This document shows, in pieces, positions 51,882 through 60,968 of a DNA stretch of 64,000 nucleotides (positions are counted from its first letter, which is position 1; each line of letters opens with the position of its first letter). The translations under genes were made by a program, and so were the position numbers. The stretch is from Gemmata massiliana (GTDB lineage: Bacteria; Planctomycetota; Planctomycetia; Gemmatales; Gemmataceae). The notes below the pieces were generated by a model that ran no database searches, was not told the DNA's origin, and saw nothing but the letters and a program-made list of their open reading frames with translations. The stretch is taken from assembly GCF_901538265.1 (NCBI RefSeq), contig NZ_LR593886.1, positions 8,391,738 to 8,455,737 of the forward strand. Reading direction: 5' to 3'.

Positions 51882-52003
51882 GGTCCGTTCTCCTGCCGTC
51901 GGTTTTCCGCCCCGCTCCGCGACCGAAGAGAGGGACGAACCAAACGGCGACTTGTCGAAACAAAACCCGGTGGTCGCGACCGGAAGGCGGAATCAAAACA
52001 GGA

Positions 52004-52090
52004 TTCACCGCAGAGGGTACGAGAGGGCGCAGAGAAGAATTACGTCTTCCGGTCCTCTTCTCTGCGCCCTCTCGTACCCTCTGCGGTGAA
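52004..52090. repeat. perfect 35-bp inverted repeat between rpsD and rpoA
   Basis: The arm at 52004-52038 (starts TTCACCGCAGAGGGTACGAG) is repeated exactly in reverse complement at 52056-52090 with a 17-base loop. It ends 14 bases before the rpsD stop codon. The CACCGCAGAG core resembles palindromic repeats found dispersed in many environmental bacterial genomes. No T-run follows. Confidence 0.9.
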
Positions 52091-52104
52091 CTCGGCCCCG
52101 CGCA

Positions 52105-52743
52105 TTAGCGCGTAGCGATTTCGATGATGAGCTGCTCGCGGATATCGGTGATCCGCTCGTCCACGTCCTGGCGGCTCGGGATGCGGGTCATGCGCCCCTC
52201 GGGGGCGTCCTGGTTACCGGTCAACTCGAGGAAGTCCGGGATGCGGACCGCGCCCTTCGCGAGCGTCTCGCGGGCCATCTTCAGGCTGGAGTCGCGGCCC
52301 TTTACCTTGATGATGTCGCCGGGCTTCACCAGCATGCTGGGGATGTCGCACTTCACGCCGTTCACCAGGACGTGCCCGTGGGCGACCATCTGGCGCCCGG
52401 AGTTGCGGTTGATCGCGAACCCGAGCCGGTGGACGACGTTATCGAGCCGGCGCTCCAGAATCGAGAGCAACTGTTCGCCGGTGTTCCCCGTGGCCCGCGT
52501 CGCGAGCGTGTAGTAGCGGCGGAACTGTGCCTCGAGCACCCCGTAGAACCGCTTGAGCTTCTGCTTCTCGCGGAGGCGGATGCCGTACTCCGAGGTCTTG
52601 CTGCGGCGCGCGCCGTGCATACCGGGCGGCAGCGACTCGCGGTCGATGGGGCACTTCGGGCTGAAGCACCGGTCACCCTTGAGGAACAGCTTCATCTGTT
52701 CCCGGCGGCACATCTTGCAAACGGGGTCTGTGTTACGGGCCAT
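52105..52743 (-). CDS. rpsD: 30S ribosomal protein S4
   Basis: 212 residues. It starts MARNTDPVCKMCRREQMKLF with a zinc-type CxxC, continues with the S4 RNA-binding domain (RLDNVVHRLGFAINRNSGRQ, VLVNG) and ends in the usual basic tail. S4 binds 16S rRNA first during small-subunit assembly and in many bacteria also represses its own operon. It lies between rpsK (195-base gap) and rpoA. Confidence 0.97.
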   Translation of the reverse strand: MARNTDPVCKMCRREQMKLFLKGDRCFSPKCPIDRESLPPGMHGARRSKTSEYGIRLREKQKLKRFYGVLEAQFRRYYTLATRATGNTGEQLLSILERRLDNVVHRLGFAINRNSGRQMVAHGHVLVNGVKCDIPSMLVKPGDIIKVKGRDSSLKMARETLAKGAVRIPDFLELTGNQDAPEGRMTRIPSRQDVDERITDIREQLIIEIATR

Positions 52744-52938
52744 AGTTGAGGATCTAACAGAAACCAGGGGTCTGAGTCGTCATCAGACGACGGTCAATCG
52801 CGCCCCGGTCCAGCGCCCGCTATTAATTCCGTGGCGAACCCCAGCGTCGAAACACGGAAGGCTAATAACAGACGTGGCCAATGACCCCGCGTTCGAGCAA
52901 CGAGGGGCCAGTGACCACGGACTCAGGAGCGGCGAAAA

Positions 52939-53319
52939 TTACACGCGGCGCTTCTTGGGCGGGCGGCAGCCGTTGTGTGGGAGCGGTGTGACGTCTTCGA
53001 TGGCCTTGACGTTCAGGCCCGAAGCCTGGAGCGCCGTCACCGCGGATTCGCGGCCCGCGCCCGGCCCCTTGACGCGCACTTCGACTTCCTTGACGCCGAA
53101 CTTCGACGCCTTGGACGCGCACTCCTCGGCGGCCCGCTGCGCCGCAAACGGCGTGCTCTTGCGGCTGCCCTTGAACCCGACCGCACCGCCCGACGAGTGA
53201 CACAGGGTGTCGCCGTTCGTGTCGGTAATGGTGATGATCGTGTTGTTGAACGTGCTCTGCACGTGCGCGATCCCGCGACTTACGTTGCGACGCGCCTTTT
53301 TCTTCTTGGACTTTGCCAT
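52939..53319 (-). CDS. rpsK: 30S ribosomal protein S11
   Basis: 126 residues, normal length. The [20 protein letters not shown] and [17 protein letters not shown] motifs are diagnostic. It forms part of the platform of the small subunit with S7 and S18. It is preceded by rpsM after 126 bases. Confidence 0.97.
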   Translation of the reverse strand: MAKSKKKKARRNVSRGIAHVQSTFNNTIITITDTNGDTLCHSSGGAVGFKGSRKSTPFAAQRAAEECASKASKFGVKEVEVRVKGPGAGRESAVTALQASGLNVKAIEDVTPLPHNGCRPPKKRRV

Positions 53320-53445
53320 CTGTAGTGTGGGTGGTCAGTGTGGGTGCGAGTGAAAACCGAAACCGGAGGGCGGCGGGCACTCGCGAACCGGGGCCGACCT
53401 CCACAGGCCCGCCCCGCACGCTCCGGCACCACCAGGCACGCTCCG

Positions 53446-53829
53446 TTACCGCATGTCCTTAACGCCCTTCTTACCGGCAACCGTCTTGCGGATGCCCTTC
53501 CGGGTCCGGGCGTTCGTCTTGGAGCGCTGACCGCGGACTGGCAGGTTCTTGCGGTGCCGTTCCCCGCGGTAGCACTTGATTTCCTTGAGCCGGGCAATGT
53601 TCCCGCCCTCGACGCGGCGGAGCGGCCCCTCGACCAGGTACTCCTTGTCGAGCAGCACGGCGATCTCGGCGATCTCCTTGTCGTTCAGCTCCTTGGCCCG
53701 GCGCTGCGGGTCAATCTTGAGCTTCTCGCACACTTCCAGCGAGGTGGTCGGCCCCAGCCCGCGGATGTACCGCAGCGAGATGTGGGTCGGCTTGTCCGGC
53801 GGAATGTCAACGCCTTGAATACGGGGCAT
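53446..53829 (-). CDS. rpsM: 30S ribosomal protein S13
   Basis: 127 residues with the N-terminal MPRIQGVDIPPDKPTHISLR and the C-terminal RGQRSKTNARTRKG motif that contacts tRNA and 23S rRNA. Normal length and position after rpmJ. Confidence 0.97.
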   Translation of the reverse strand: MPRIQGVDIPPDKPTHISLRYIRGLGPTTSLEVCEKLKIDPQRRAKELNDKEIAEIAVLLDKEYLVEGPLRRVEGGNIARLKEIKCYRGERHRKNLPVRGQRSKTNARTRKGIRKTVAGKKGVKDMR

Positions 53830-53950
53830 AGGTAGTCTTCAATGTTCGGTGTTCGATGTTCAGTTTGAGGCGGTCAGTGGCTTCAGTCGCTGCCGCTCGC
53901 TCCCACAAAACTAACCGCGCGTCGCACTTTATTTCTACTGAAACCGCGTA

Positions 53951-54064
53951 TCAACCCTGGCGCTGCTTGTGGCGAGGGTCTTCGCAGATCACGCGCACGA
54001 CGCCTTTGCGCTTAATCAGCTTGCACTTATCGCAGATCCGTCGCACGCTGGCTCGTACCTTCAT
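53951..54064 (-). CDS. rpmJ: 50S ribosomal protein L36
   Basis: 37 residues, [16 protein letters not shown] to the terminal HKQRQG, with zinc ligands in CDKC and the later C and H (zinc-binding form). The short frame is open upstream for 24 more codons, but the L36 start is this ATG. infA, often found just upstream of rpmJ, is absent here. Confidence 0.95.
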   Translation of the reverse strand: MKVRASVRRICDKCKLIKRKGVVRVICEDPRHKQRQG

Positions 54065-54151
54065 GGGACACCCAAAGTCCGAAAAAGCCGCACATCCGGT
54101 AAACCTCCAATCTAGGGGAGGCCGGTAAACCGACAAGGGCCGTTCACCGAA

Positions 54152-54991
54152 TTATACGGGCGGCGCGGCGACCGGCGCGGGCGAGTCGTCATCGAACGCG
54201 CCCTCGTCGGCCGTCACGATGACCACCCCACTGGACGTGAGGGCCAGCGTGTGCTCGACGTGGACGCTCGCGAGCCGGTCCCGCGTCACCACGGTCCACT
54301 GGTCGCCGAGCGTGTCCACTTCCGGGCGCCGCATGTTCACCATCGGCTCGACCGCGAGCGTGAGCCCCGGTTCGAGCTTGAAGTCGGACTTGCGGGTCTC
54401 GTGGTCGACGTAGTTCGGCACCTGCGGGTTCTCGTGCATCGTGCGCCCGATGCCGTGCCCGACGTAGGACGTCACCACGCTGAACCCGGCCTTCTCCACG
54501 TGCCGCTGCATCTCGCTGGCGACCTGGCTCCACCACTTCCGGCGCGGCAACAGGTCAATCGCGATCTGGAGCGTCTCCTCACCGATCTTCAGGAGCCGCG
54601 CCTTTTCCGGGGAGATGGTCCCAATAGGAACCGTGATCGCGCGGTCCGCGCACCAGCCGTTGAACTTGCAGGCGGTGTCGATCTTCAGCAGATCGCCCTC
54701 CTTCAGCACGCGCTGGCCCGGGATGCCGTGGACCACCTGCTCGTTCACGCTCAAACAGGTTACGGCCGGGAACGGCGTCTTGCCCGGGTAACCCTTGAAC
54801 AGCGGCACCGCCATGTACTTCGCGTAGAACGCTTCGACCGCCTGATCGATCTCGATCGTTTTCACGCCCGGCTTGGCCATCTCGCGGCAGATTTTCAGCG
54901 CGCGAGCGACCAGTTTGCCCGCCTCGCGCATGAGCGCGATTTCGCGGGCGGATTTCAGTTCCGGCGGGCGGTTGGCGTTGGGTTTGAGCAT
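54152..54991 (-). CDS. map: methionine aminopeptidase type I
   Basis: About 279 residues. It removes the initiator Met from new proteins. Metal ligands are visible in DTACKFNGWCADRAIT (two Asp), VGHGIGRTMHENP (His) and EPMV (Glu) plus HVEHTL (Glu region). The N-terminal MLKPNANRPPELKSAREIAL matches the family, so I take the ATG at 54991 over an upstream GTG at 55027. It follows adk by 92 bases, the usual neighbour in spc operons. Confidence 0.95.
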   Translation of the reverse strand: MLKPNANRPPELKSAREIALMREAGKLVARALKICREMAKPGVKTIEIDQAVEAFYAKYMAVPLFKGYPGKTPFPAVTCLSVNEQVVHGIPGQRVLKEGDLLKIDTACKFNGWCADRAITVPIGTISPEKARLLKIGEETLQIAIDLLPRRKWWSQVASEMQRHVEKAGFSVVTSYVGHGIGRTMHENPQVPNYVDHETRKSDFKLEPGLTLAVEPMVNMRRPEVDTLGDQWTVVTRDRLASVHVEHTLALTSSGVVIVTADEGAFDDDSPAPVAAPPV

Positions 54992-55083
54992 AGATATCGA
55001 GCGCGGAACGCGGGGTGCGAAACTCACTTGAGCGGGCTACGGTGCCCCAAATCGGTCCTGTTCTGCGGGCGGCCCTTACGAAG

Positions 55084-55761
55084 TTAGAGAACCTCTTGGG
55101 CCTTGGGATTTCGTCGCGTCAGTGCCGTCAGGATGCTTTGGAATATTACGTCGGGCGGATCGGTCGCGGCGATGTCGTCGACCAGTTTCTGCTTCCGATA
55201 GTGGGTCAGTAGATCGTCCGTGTTCTTGTGAAACTCGCCGAGCCGCCGCCGGATCGTCTCTTCGTTATCGTCGTCTCGCTGGAGTAACGGGTGCCCACAG
55301 ACGTCGCACTGCCCCGTCACTTTTGGCGGGCGGGCCATCGAGTGAAAGCACACACCGCATTCCGGGTTCGAGCAGCAGCGGCGCCCGCCAATGCGCCGGA
55401 CCACCTCGTCGTCGGGGATGGCCAGGTTGATGACCGCGTCCAGCGACAGGTATTCTAGGTGCAAGAGCGCGTCGAACGCAATCGCCTGGGCATACGTTCG
55501 CGGGTACCCGTCCATCACGAACCGTTCCGGGCGCGTGGGACCACGGAACAGTTCGGCGACCACGTCGTTGACGATCGGATCGGGGACGAGCAGCCCCTGG
55601 TCCATCATCGGCCGCACCTGGCGCCCCATCGTCGTGTCGCGTGCGATCGCGTCGCGGAACATCGCACCGGTGCCAATGACGGTGAGGCCGAACCGCTGAA
55701 CGAGCCGCTCGGCCTGCGTTCCCTTGCCGCTGCCCGGTGGTCCGACGAGCACCAATCGCAT
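55084..55761 (-). CDS. adk: adenylate kinase
   Basis: 225 residues; converts ATP + AMP to 2 ADP. P-loop GPPGSGKGTQ at 8-17, AMP site VMDGYPRT, and a zinc-type LID with four Cys (CCSNPEC and CDVCG). The N-terminus is MRLVLVGPPGSGKGTQAE. It lies after secY but separated from it by 201 bases and a strong terminator-like hairpin, so it probably has its own promoter. Confidence 0.97.
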   Translation of the reverse strand: MRLVLVGPPGSGKGTQAERLVQRFGLTVIGTGAMFRDAIARDTTMGRQVRPMMDQGLLVPDPIVNDVVAELFRGPTRPERFVMDGYPRTYAQAIAFDALLHLEYLSLDAVINLAIPDDEVVRRIGGRRCCSNPECGVCFHSMARPPKVTGQCDVCGHPLLQRDDDNEETIRRRLGEFHKNTDDLLTHYRKQKLVDDIAATDPPDVIFQSILTALTRRNPKAQEVL

Positions 55762-55890
55762 GAACCGCTACCCTGCGAAGTACCGGCTCGTGGCCGGGCG
55801 AACGTTGTTGTCGGGAAACGGGTAAGTGGGGACACCGATCCTTCACAACCCCCGTATTGTCTCTAGCGGCTTAAACTTCAGCAAGGGGAC

Positions 55891-55928
55891 CAGAAAAGAA
55901 TAAGGCGCGTCTCTAAACGACGCGCCTT
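55891..55928 (-). terminator. rho-independent terminator between secY and adk
   Basis: A perfect 10-bp stem (AAGGCGCGTC at 55902-55911 with GACGCGCCTT at 55919-55928, 7-base loop) followed on the minus strand by ATTCTTTTCTG. It sits 34 bases past the secY stop. This splits the usually continuous spc-alpha operon. Confidence 0.8.
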
Positions 55929-55962
55929 GCGAAACATCTTTTGCTCCCGATCCGGTCCGATC

Positions 55963-57507
55963 TCACGTCTCGTCTGTGAGGCTCGGATAGTTCCGCATCA
56001 CGAGGTGGCTGTTGATCTTTTGCACGAGGTCCAGTGCCACGCTGATGACGATCAGCAGTCCGGTACCGCCGTAGAAGCTGGCGACCTGAACCGGGATCTC
56101 CAGTTCGCTGGAGATGACGTTCGGGATGATCGCGATGATCGCGAGGAACGCGGCCCCGACAAACGTGACCCGCATCAGAACCCGTTCCAGGTAGTCGGCC
56201 GTCTTCTTACCGGGCCGGTACCCGGGGATGAAACTCCCGTGGTCCTTCAGGTTGTCCGCGATTTCCTTCGGGTTGAAGGTGATCGCCACCCAGAAGTACG
56301 TGAAGACGTAGATCATAATCACGTACATGAAGTTGTAGAGCCAGCCGCGGTGGTTCTGGAACATCGTCGAGAGCGTACCGGCCCAGCCGAGCGAACTGTC
56401 GGACAGGTTGTAGATTGCGTTGAAGAAGAACCACGGCAGAATGAGCAGCGTGCTGGCGAAGATGACGGGCATCACGCCGGCCGCGTTCACCTTCATCGGA
56501 AGGAACTGCCGCGTCCCGCCGTACACCCGGCGCCCGCGAACGTGTTTGGCACTCTGAGTCGGGATGCGGCGCTGAGCCTTCGTCATCGCGATCACACCGA
56601 CGACCACGGTCACGAACAAGAACGCGAGAACTATCAGCTTTTCGAGGCTGATGTCCGCTCCTGATCCACCGCCGAGGGTAAACACCGAGTCTTTGAGCTT
56701 ACCGGTCGCGCTGTCGATCAGGAGCGAGTTGGTCGCGTCCGGGATGCGGGCCACGATACCGGCCATGATGATGAGCGAGATACCGTTACCGATCCCGTAC
56801 TCGTCGATCTGCTCACCGAGCCACATGAGGAGCACGGTCCCGGCGGTCAGCGTGATAACGGCCGTGAACCCGAACCACCACAACTCGAAGCCGTCATTGT
56901 AGCCCGTTGGGGCCAGTCCCATCCCTCCGCCGTCTCCGGTGTCCGGTTTCATGACCGTTTGCACGACCATGATCGCCTGGATGATGCAGATCGGCACCGT
57001 CAGGTAGCGGGTAATTTCGTTGAGCTTCTTCCGCCCGCTCTCGCCCTCTTTGCGGAGCTTCTCCAACGACGGCACCACGCCGCTCGACAGGAGCTGCACA
57101 ATGATGGACGCGGAGATGTACGGCATGATGCCGAGTGAGAAGATGCAAGCGTTGCTGAGGTTACCACCGGAGAACAGCGAGACAAACCCGAGCACCTGAC
57201 CGAGCGCGCCGCGCTGGGCGTCGGCCATCTTCTCGGCCATCTTCGCCTGGTCGATCATCGGCAGCGGAACATAGTAGCCGATGCGATAGACCGCGAGGAA
57301 GATCAGCGTGATGAAGATCTTCTTCCGCAGTTCCGGGATCTTGAAAATGGTGAGGAGTTGATCCGGCACGAAGCCGAGGATGCTGGCGGCGGCACCGAAG
57401 ATGGTGAGCGTCCACCCCAACCACGACTCACCGCCGTAGGAGAACGTGACCAGACCACCGACGAGACTCGCGATACCGGCGGCGAGGCAGATGGAGCGCC
57501 AATTCAT
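55963..57507 (-). CDS. secY: preprotein translocase subunit SecY with N-terminal extension
   Basis: Channel subunit of the Sec translocon, 514 residues against about 430-450 usually. The canonical start motif (LLTIFKIPELRKKIFITLIF) begins only at residue about 52; before it are two extra hydrophobic segments (SICLAAGIASLVGGLVTF and WTLTIFGAAASILGFV). Ten further membrane helices follow, with the PYISASIIVQLL plug-side motif and the FVGAAFLAIIAIIPNVI region. TAAGGACC upstream of the ATG supports the long form. There is also a Gly/Asp-rich insertion near residue 195. Confidence 0.95.
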   Translation of the reverse strand: MNWRSICLAAGIASLVGGLVTFSYGGESWLGWTLTIFGAAASILGFVPDQLLTIFKIPELRKKIFITLIFLAVYRIGYYVPLPMIDQAKMAEKMADAQRGALGQVLGFVSLFSGGNLSNACIFSLGIMPYISASIIVQLLSSGVVPSLEKLRKEGESGRKKLNEITRYLTVPICIIQAIMVVQTVMKPDTGDGGGMGLAPTGYNDGFELWWFGFTAVITLTAGTVLLMWLGEQIDEYGIGNGISLIIMAGIVARIPDATNSLLIDSATGKLKDSVFTLGGGSGADISLEKLIVLAFLFVTVVVGVIAMTKAQRRIPTQSAKHVRGRRVYGGTRQFLPMKVNAAGVMPVIFASTLLILPWFFFNAIYNLSDSSLGWAGTLSTMFQNHRGWLYNFMYVIMIYVFTYFWVAITFNPKEIADNLKDHGSFIPGYRPGKKTADYLERVLMRVTFVGAAFLAIIAIIPNVISSELEIPVQVASFYGGTGLLIVISVALDLVQKINSHLVMRNYPSLTDET

Positions 57508-57642
57508 GTCCGTGGTCCTTACGGCCCTTCTCAGCCGGGATTTCGGGGTGCCGATTTCGAGTACCGGCTCTAGGTCCGCGACTGACTGAGAAGAAACCGT
57601 CCCTGTCCTTCAGTCACGGACCCGAAACCGCGAATCTGGAAC

Positions 57643-58185
57643 TCACGCCTTGGCAGCTTTGGCCGCGCGAGCAGCGTCCAGCGCCTTCTTCTTCGACCCC
57701 ATCTTGTTGCGCACCGGCTTCTTCGGCTTGGGGATCAGCTCGCAGGTGCCGCCGGCCTTCTCGATCGCGGCCTTCGCCGACTTCGTGAAGTGGTCCGCAC
57801 GCACGGTGAGCTTCTTGGTCAGGGCGGTCGCCCCTTCGCCGAGGATGCGCAGGTGATCGAACGTCCCGACGACGAGCCGGCGCCCCTTGAGGGCGGCCAT
57901 GTCGACGGTGCTGTTCACATCGAACTGGTCGAGGTCGCCGACGTTCACGACCGCCGCGGTCTTGTCCCAGGTCGCGTGGCTGAAGCCGCGCTTCGGCCAG
58001 CGGCGGAACAGCGGCATCTGACCGCCTTCAAACAACCCACTGGGGAGCCGGGCACCGGCGCTGGCGTACTGCCCCTTGTGACCGAGTCCGCACGTCTTGC
58101 CGTGGCCGGAGCCGATGCCGCGTCCGACGCGCCGCTTGAGCCGGCGCTTTTCGATACCCGCGGAAGAAACGCTAGTCAGGTCCAT
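57643..58185 (-). CDS. rplO: 50S ribosomal protein L15
   Basis: 180 residues; typical L15 with RVGRGIGSGHGKTCGLGHKG and FEGGQMPLFRRWPKRGF. The C-terminal tail is Lys/Ala-rich and longer than usual (ending AARAAKAAKA). The start ATG overlaps the rpsE stop as TAATG (1 base), so there is no room for rpmD between them. Confidence 0.96.
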   Translation of the reverse strand: MDLTSVSSAGIEKRRLKRRVGRGIGSGHGKTCGLGHKGQYASAGARLPSGLFEGGQMPLFRRWPKRGFSHATWDKTAAVVNVGDLDQFDVNSTVDMAALKGRRLVVGTFDHLRILGEGATALTKKLTVRADHFTKSAKAAIEKAGGTCELIPKPKKPVRNKMGSKKKALDAARAAKAAKA

Positions 58186-58700
58186 TAGAGTTGCACCCCT
58201 CGGAGTTGGGCAACGTCTTCCTTCGTGCGGAGTTGCGTCAGCCCGGCGAGCGTGGCCTTGACGAGGTTCAGCGGGTTCGTGCTGCCGTGAACCTTGGTGA
58301 GAATGTTGGTGATGCCGCACGCTTGCAGCACCTCGCGGACACCAGGGCCGGCCTTGACACCGGTACCGGGGCCGGCGGGAACGAGGATCACCTTGCTCGC
58401 GCCGTACTTGCCGATCACGCGGTGCGGGATCGTGCTGCCGCGAACGGCGATCTTCTTGGAGCGTTGGACGTTGCCCTCGCCCTCTTTGATGGCCTTTTCC
58501 ACGGCCGGCGGCACTTCGTTGGCCTTACCGTAGCCGTAGGACACCTTGCCCCGGCGGTCACCGACCACCACGAGGGCGTTAAAACTGAACCGCCGGCCGC
58601 CCTTGACGACGCAGGCGGACCGCCGGATCTTTACGACGAAATCGACCAGCGCGTTATCGCGCGAGTCACCTTCGCCCCTATCTCGTCGCTCACGCGCCAT
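58185..58700 (-). CDS. rpsE: 30S ribosomal protein S5
   Basis: 171 residues. Contains the S5 double-stranded-RNA-binding part (VDFVVKIRRSACVVKGGRRF, VVVGDRRGKVSYGYGKANEV) and the conserved TGVKAGPGVREVLQACGI. It overlaps rplO by one base. Normal function in decoding fidelity and assembly. Confidence 0.97.
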   Translation of the reverse strand: MARERRDRGEGDSRDNALVDFVVKIRRSACVVKGGRRFSFNALVVVGDRRGKVSYGYGKANEVPPAVEKAIKEGEGNVQRSKKIAVRGSTIPHRVIGKYGASKVILVPAGPGTGVKAGPGVREVLQACGITNILTKVHGSTNPLNLVKATLAGLTQLRTKEDVAQLRGVQL

Positions 58701-58822
58701 TTAGTCGACCCTCTGAGGGGGATGGGACATCCCCCGTGCTGGTTCTCGTTGAAAAATGGTCGTGGGGAACAAACCACAGCGTCAATGGCCCGATCCGTCC
58801 CCGCTCACCGACCGTGAGTGTT

Positions 58823-59311
58823 CTACTTCTTCGGCTTGCCTTCGCCCTTCGGCTTGGCCTCGCCCTTCGGCTTGCTTTCCTTCTTTTCGGCCGCAGGCGC
58901 CTCGCTCGCGGCCTTCGGCGAGAGTTTCGCCTTCATCGATTCGAGATCGGTGCAAACCAGGCCGGCTTCGGTCGCCGCGACCGCGAGGGCCGCGATGCGC
59001 CCGTGGAACCGGAACGCTCCGCGGTCGAACGCGGCGACGGTGATGCCCTTCGCCTTGGCCGCTTCCGCGAGCTTCTTACCGACTTCCGCGGCGGCCTTCA
59101 CGTTCCCGCCGTGCTTCAAGCCCGAGGCCTTGCCCTGGCTCGTTGCCGCGGCGATCGTGACGCCGTTCAGGTCGTCGATGAGCTGCGCGGAAATATGCAG
59201 GTTGCTCCGGTTCACGCTGAGCCGGGGCTTCGTGGGCGTGCCGTAGATGGCCTTGCGCACGCGGTACCGCCGCCGCTCCGACCGCTTCAATTTGAGTTTT
59301 TGTGCGTTCAT
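58823..59311 (-). CDS. rplR: 50S ribosomal protein L18 with Lys-rich tail
   Basis: 162 residues. The N-terminal 115 residues are L18 (RRYRVRKAIYGTPTKPRLSV; FDRGAFRFHGRIAALAVAA), which binds 5S rRNA. The last 45 are an added Lys/Pro/Glu repeat tail (KKESKPKGEAKPKGEGKPKK). A gap of 122 bases separates it from rpsE. Confidence 0.96.
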   Translation of the reverse strand: MNAQKLKLKRSERRRYRVRKAIYGTPTKPRLSVNRSNLHISAQLIDDLNGVTIAAATSQGKASGLKHGGNVKAAAEVGKKLAEAAKAKGITVAAFDRGAFRFHGRIAALAVAATEAGLVCTDLESMKAKLSPKAASEAPAAEKKESKPKGEAKPKGEGKPKK

Positions 59312-59435
59312 TGTTTTGGTCCTTAGTCACTGGTCATTTGTCATTTTCAGCTCGTACCGGCCCGCCTTAAAAAGCCGCGACACAAGGCCGCGACAAGCAA
59401 GGTGAACCAGGAACCCGAGACGAAACGACCAATGA

Positions 59436-59981
59436 CTATTTGCCCGCGGCGAACGATTTCCCTTCCTTGCGGCGAACGACTTCGTTCTCGTAACGGACGC
59501 CCTTGCCCTTGTACGGTTCCGGCTTGCGGCTCGCGCGGATCTCCGCGGCGAACTGCCCGACGCGCTGCTTGTCCGCGCCGCTCACGATAATCGTGGTGGG
59601 GTCGGGCACTGCGACGGTGATCCCTTCGGGCGGGTTGTGAACGATACGGTTGGCATAGCCGACCGTCAGCTCGATCCCCTTGCCTTTGGCCGCCACCTGG
59701 AAGCCGACGCCCTCGACCTTGAGCTTCTTCTCGTAGCCCTTGGTGACGCCGACGACCATGTTATTGATGAGAGCACGGGTGAGACCGTGCAGCGCCCGGT
59801 TCTGGCGCACGTCGTCGGGGCGGCTGACTTTAATCACCTTCCCGTCGGACTCGATTTTCATGTTCGGGTGGGCGGTGATTTCGAGCTTGCCCTTCGGCCC
59901 CTCGACCTTCACGTTCCCGCCGGTCACCGCGACCTTCACCCCCGCGGGGATGGCAATCGGCTGCTTTCCGATACGCGACAT
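59436..59981 (-). CDS. rplF: 50S ribosomal protein L6
   Basis: 181 residues, normal. It starts MSRIGKQPIAIPAGVKVAV and ends with the conserved RKPEPYKGKGVRYENEVVRR motif. It binds 23S rRNA near the factor-binding region. Confidence 0.97.
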   Translation of the reverse strand: MSRIGKQPIAIPAGVKVAVTGGNVKVEGPKGKLEITAHPNMKIESDGKVIKVSRPDDVRQNRALHGLTRALINNMVVGVTKGYEKKLKVEGVGFQVAAKGKGIELTVGYANRIVHNPPEGITVAVPDPTTIIVSGADKQRVGQFAAEIRASRKPEPYKGKGVRYENEVVRRKEGKSFAAGK

Positions 59982-60110
59982 CGATCTCTCCTCTGGCTTC
60001 GCCGGACACCAACACTACCAACGGGGTCCGGATCGCGGCCTACTTCTCACGCGAGGCGACTGACCCAATTAGCCGCCTTCATTTCCATTCCAACCGGCCG
60101 GCTCAGGCAA

Positions 60111-60569
60111 TCACCACACGGTGCAGAGCACTTCGCCACCGACCTTGGCCTTCTTCGCCTGGCGATCGGACATCACGCCGCGGCTCGTCGACAGGATCGC
60201 GATACCGAGGCCATCGAGGACTCGCTTCACGTCCTTGTAGCCTTGATACACGCGGCGGCCGGGCTTGGAGTAGCGCTCGACGTGACGGATCACCCGCTCC
60301 CCGTCCGGGCCGTACTTCAAGAAGACTTGCAGAACGACGTGCGGCTCGCCGAGTTGATCGACTTCCTGGAAGTCCTTCTGCTTGCCGCCACCATCGACCT
60401 GCGTCTCGCTGTACTTGCCGGTACGGTAGCCGAGAATGAAGCCCTCTTCGAGCAGCACTTTCGCTACGGCGACTTTGAGCTTGGTGGCCGGCATCTCAAC
60501 GAGCGGGCGCTCGATGCTGTTGGCGTTGCGGATGCGAGTCAGCATGTCCGCGATCGGGTCGGTCATCAT
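60111..60569 (-). CDS. rpsH: 30S ribosomal protein S8
   Basis: 152 residues. DPIADMLTRIRNAN at the start and STSRGVMSDRQAKKAKVGGE near the end are diagnostic. It is slightly longer than the usual 130, with an insertion around QVDGGGKQKDFQEVDQLGEP. Two adjacent ATGs could serve as start. Confidence 0.97.
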   Translation of the reverse strand: MMTDPIADMLTRIRNANSIERPLVEMPATKLKVAVAKVLLEEGFILGYRTGKYSETQVDGGGKQKDFQEVDQLGEPHVVLQVFLKYGPDGERVIRHVERYSKPGRRVYQGYKDVKRVLDGLGIAILSTSRGVMSDRQAKKAKVGGEVLCTVW

Positions 60570-60593
60570 GGTTCGGTTCCTCCCCGTTCGTGG

Positions 60594-60854
60594 TTACCAG
60601 GACGCCTTGCGCACACCGGGGATCAACCCGTCGCTGGCAAGTTTACGGAAGCAAATGCGGCAGCAGCCGAACTTGCGGTAAACCGCCCGCGAGCGGCCGC
60701 AGAGCTGGCACCGGCGGACGATTTTGACGAGCGTGCGCCCGGGGAGCACCTTCGCCGTGTCGCGCTGATCAACCGGCTTCTTCAGCTCGGCCTTGTGCTT
60801 CTCGACCGCGTCGAGTTGACGACGGTACTTCGCTTCTTTCGCGTTGGTTGACAT
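60594..60854 (-). CDS. rpsN: 30S ribosomal protein S14 (zinc-binding form)
   Basis: 86 residues, with Cys pairs in [20 protein letters not shown] (Cys49, Cys52, then Cys65, Cys68) that form a zinc ribbon, followed by [15 protein letters not shown]. Its length is between the short zinc form (61) and the long form (about 100). It lies 24 bases before rpsH. The ATG at 60854 matches the family start. Confidence 0.96.
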   Translation of the reverse strand: MSTNAKEAKYRRQLDAVEKHKAELKKPVDQRDTAKVLPGRTLVKIVRRCQLCGRSRAVYRKFGCCRICFRKLASDGLIPGVRKASW

Positions 60855-60968
60855 CGCGTGGGGGTCTCGGTGCGGCGTTCCGACAGGGGCCTCGGAGTTA
60901 CACACTCCGAGGAAGTCGGCCGTTCCACTATCTTGGTGAGCTACGGTCAGTGACCGCGACTCGCGAAA

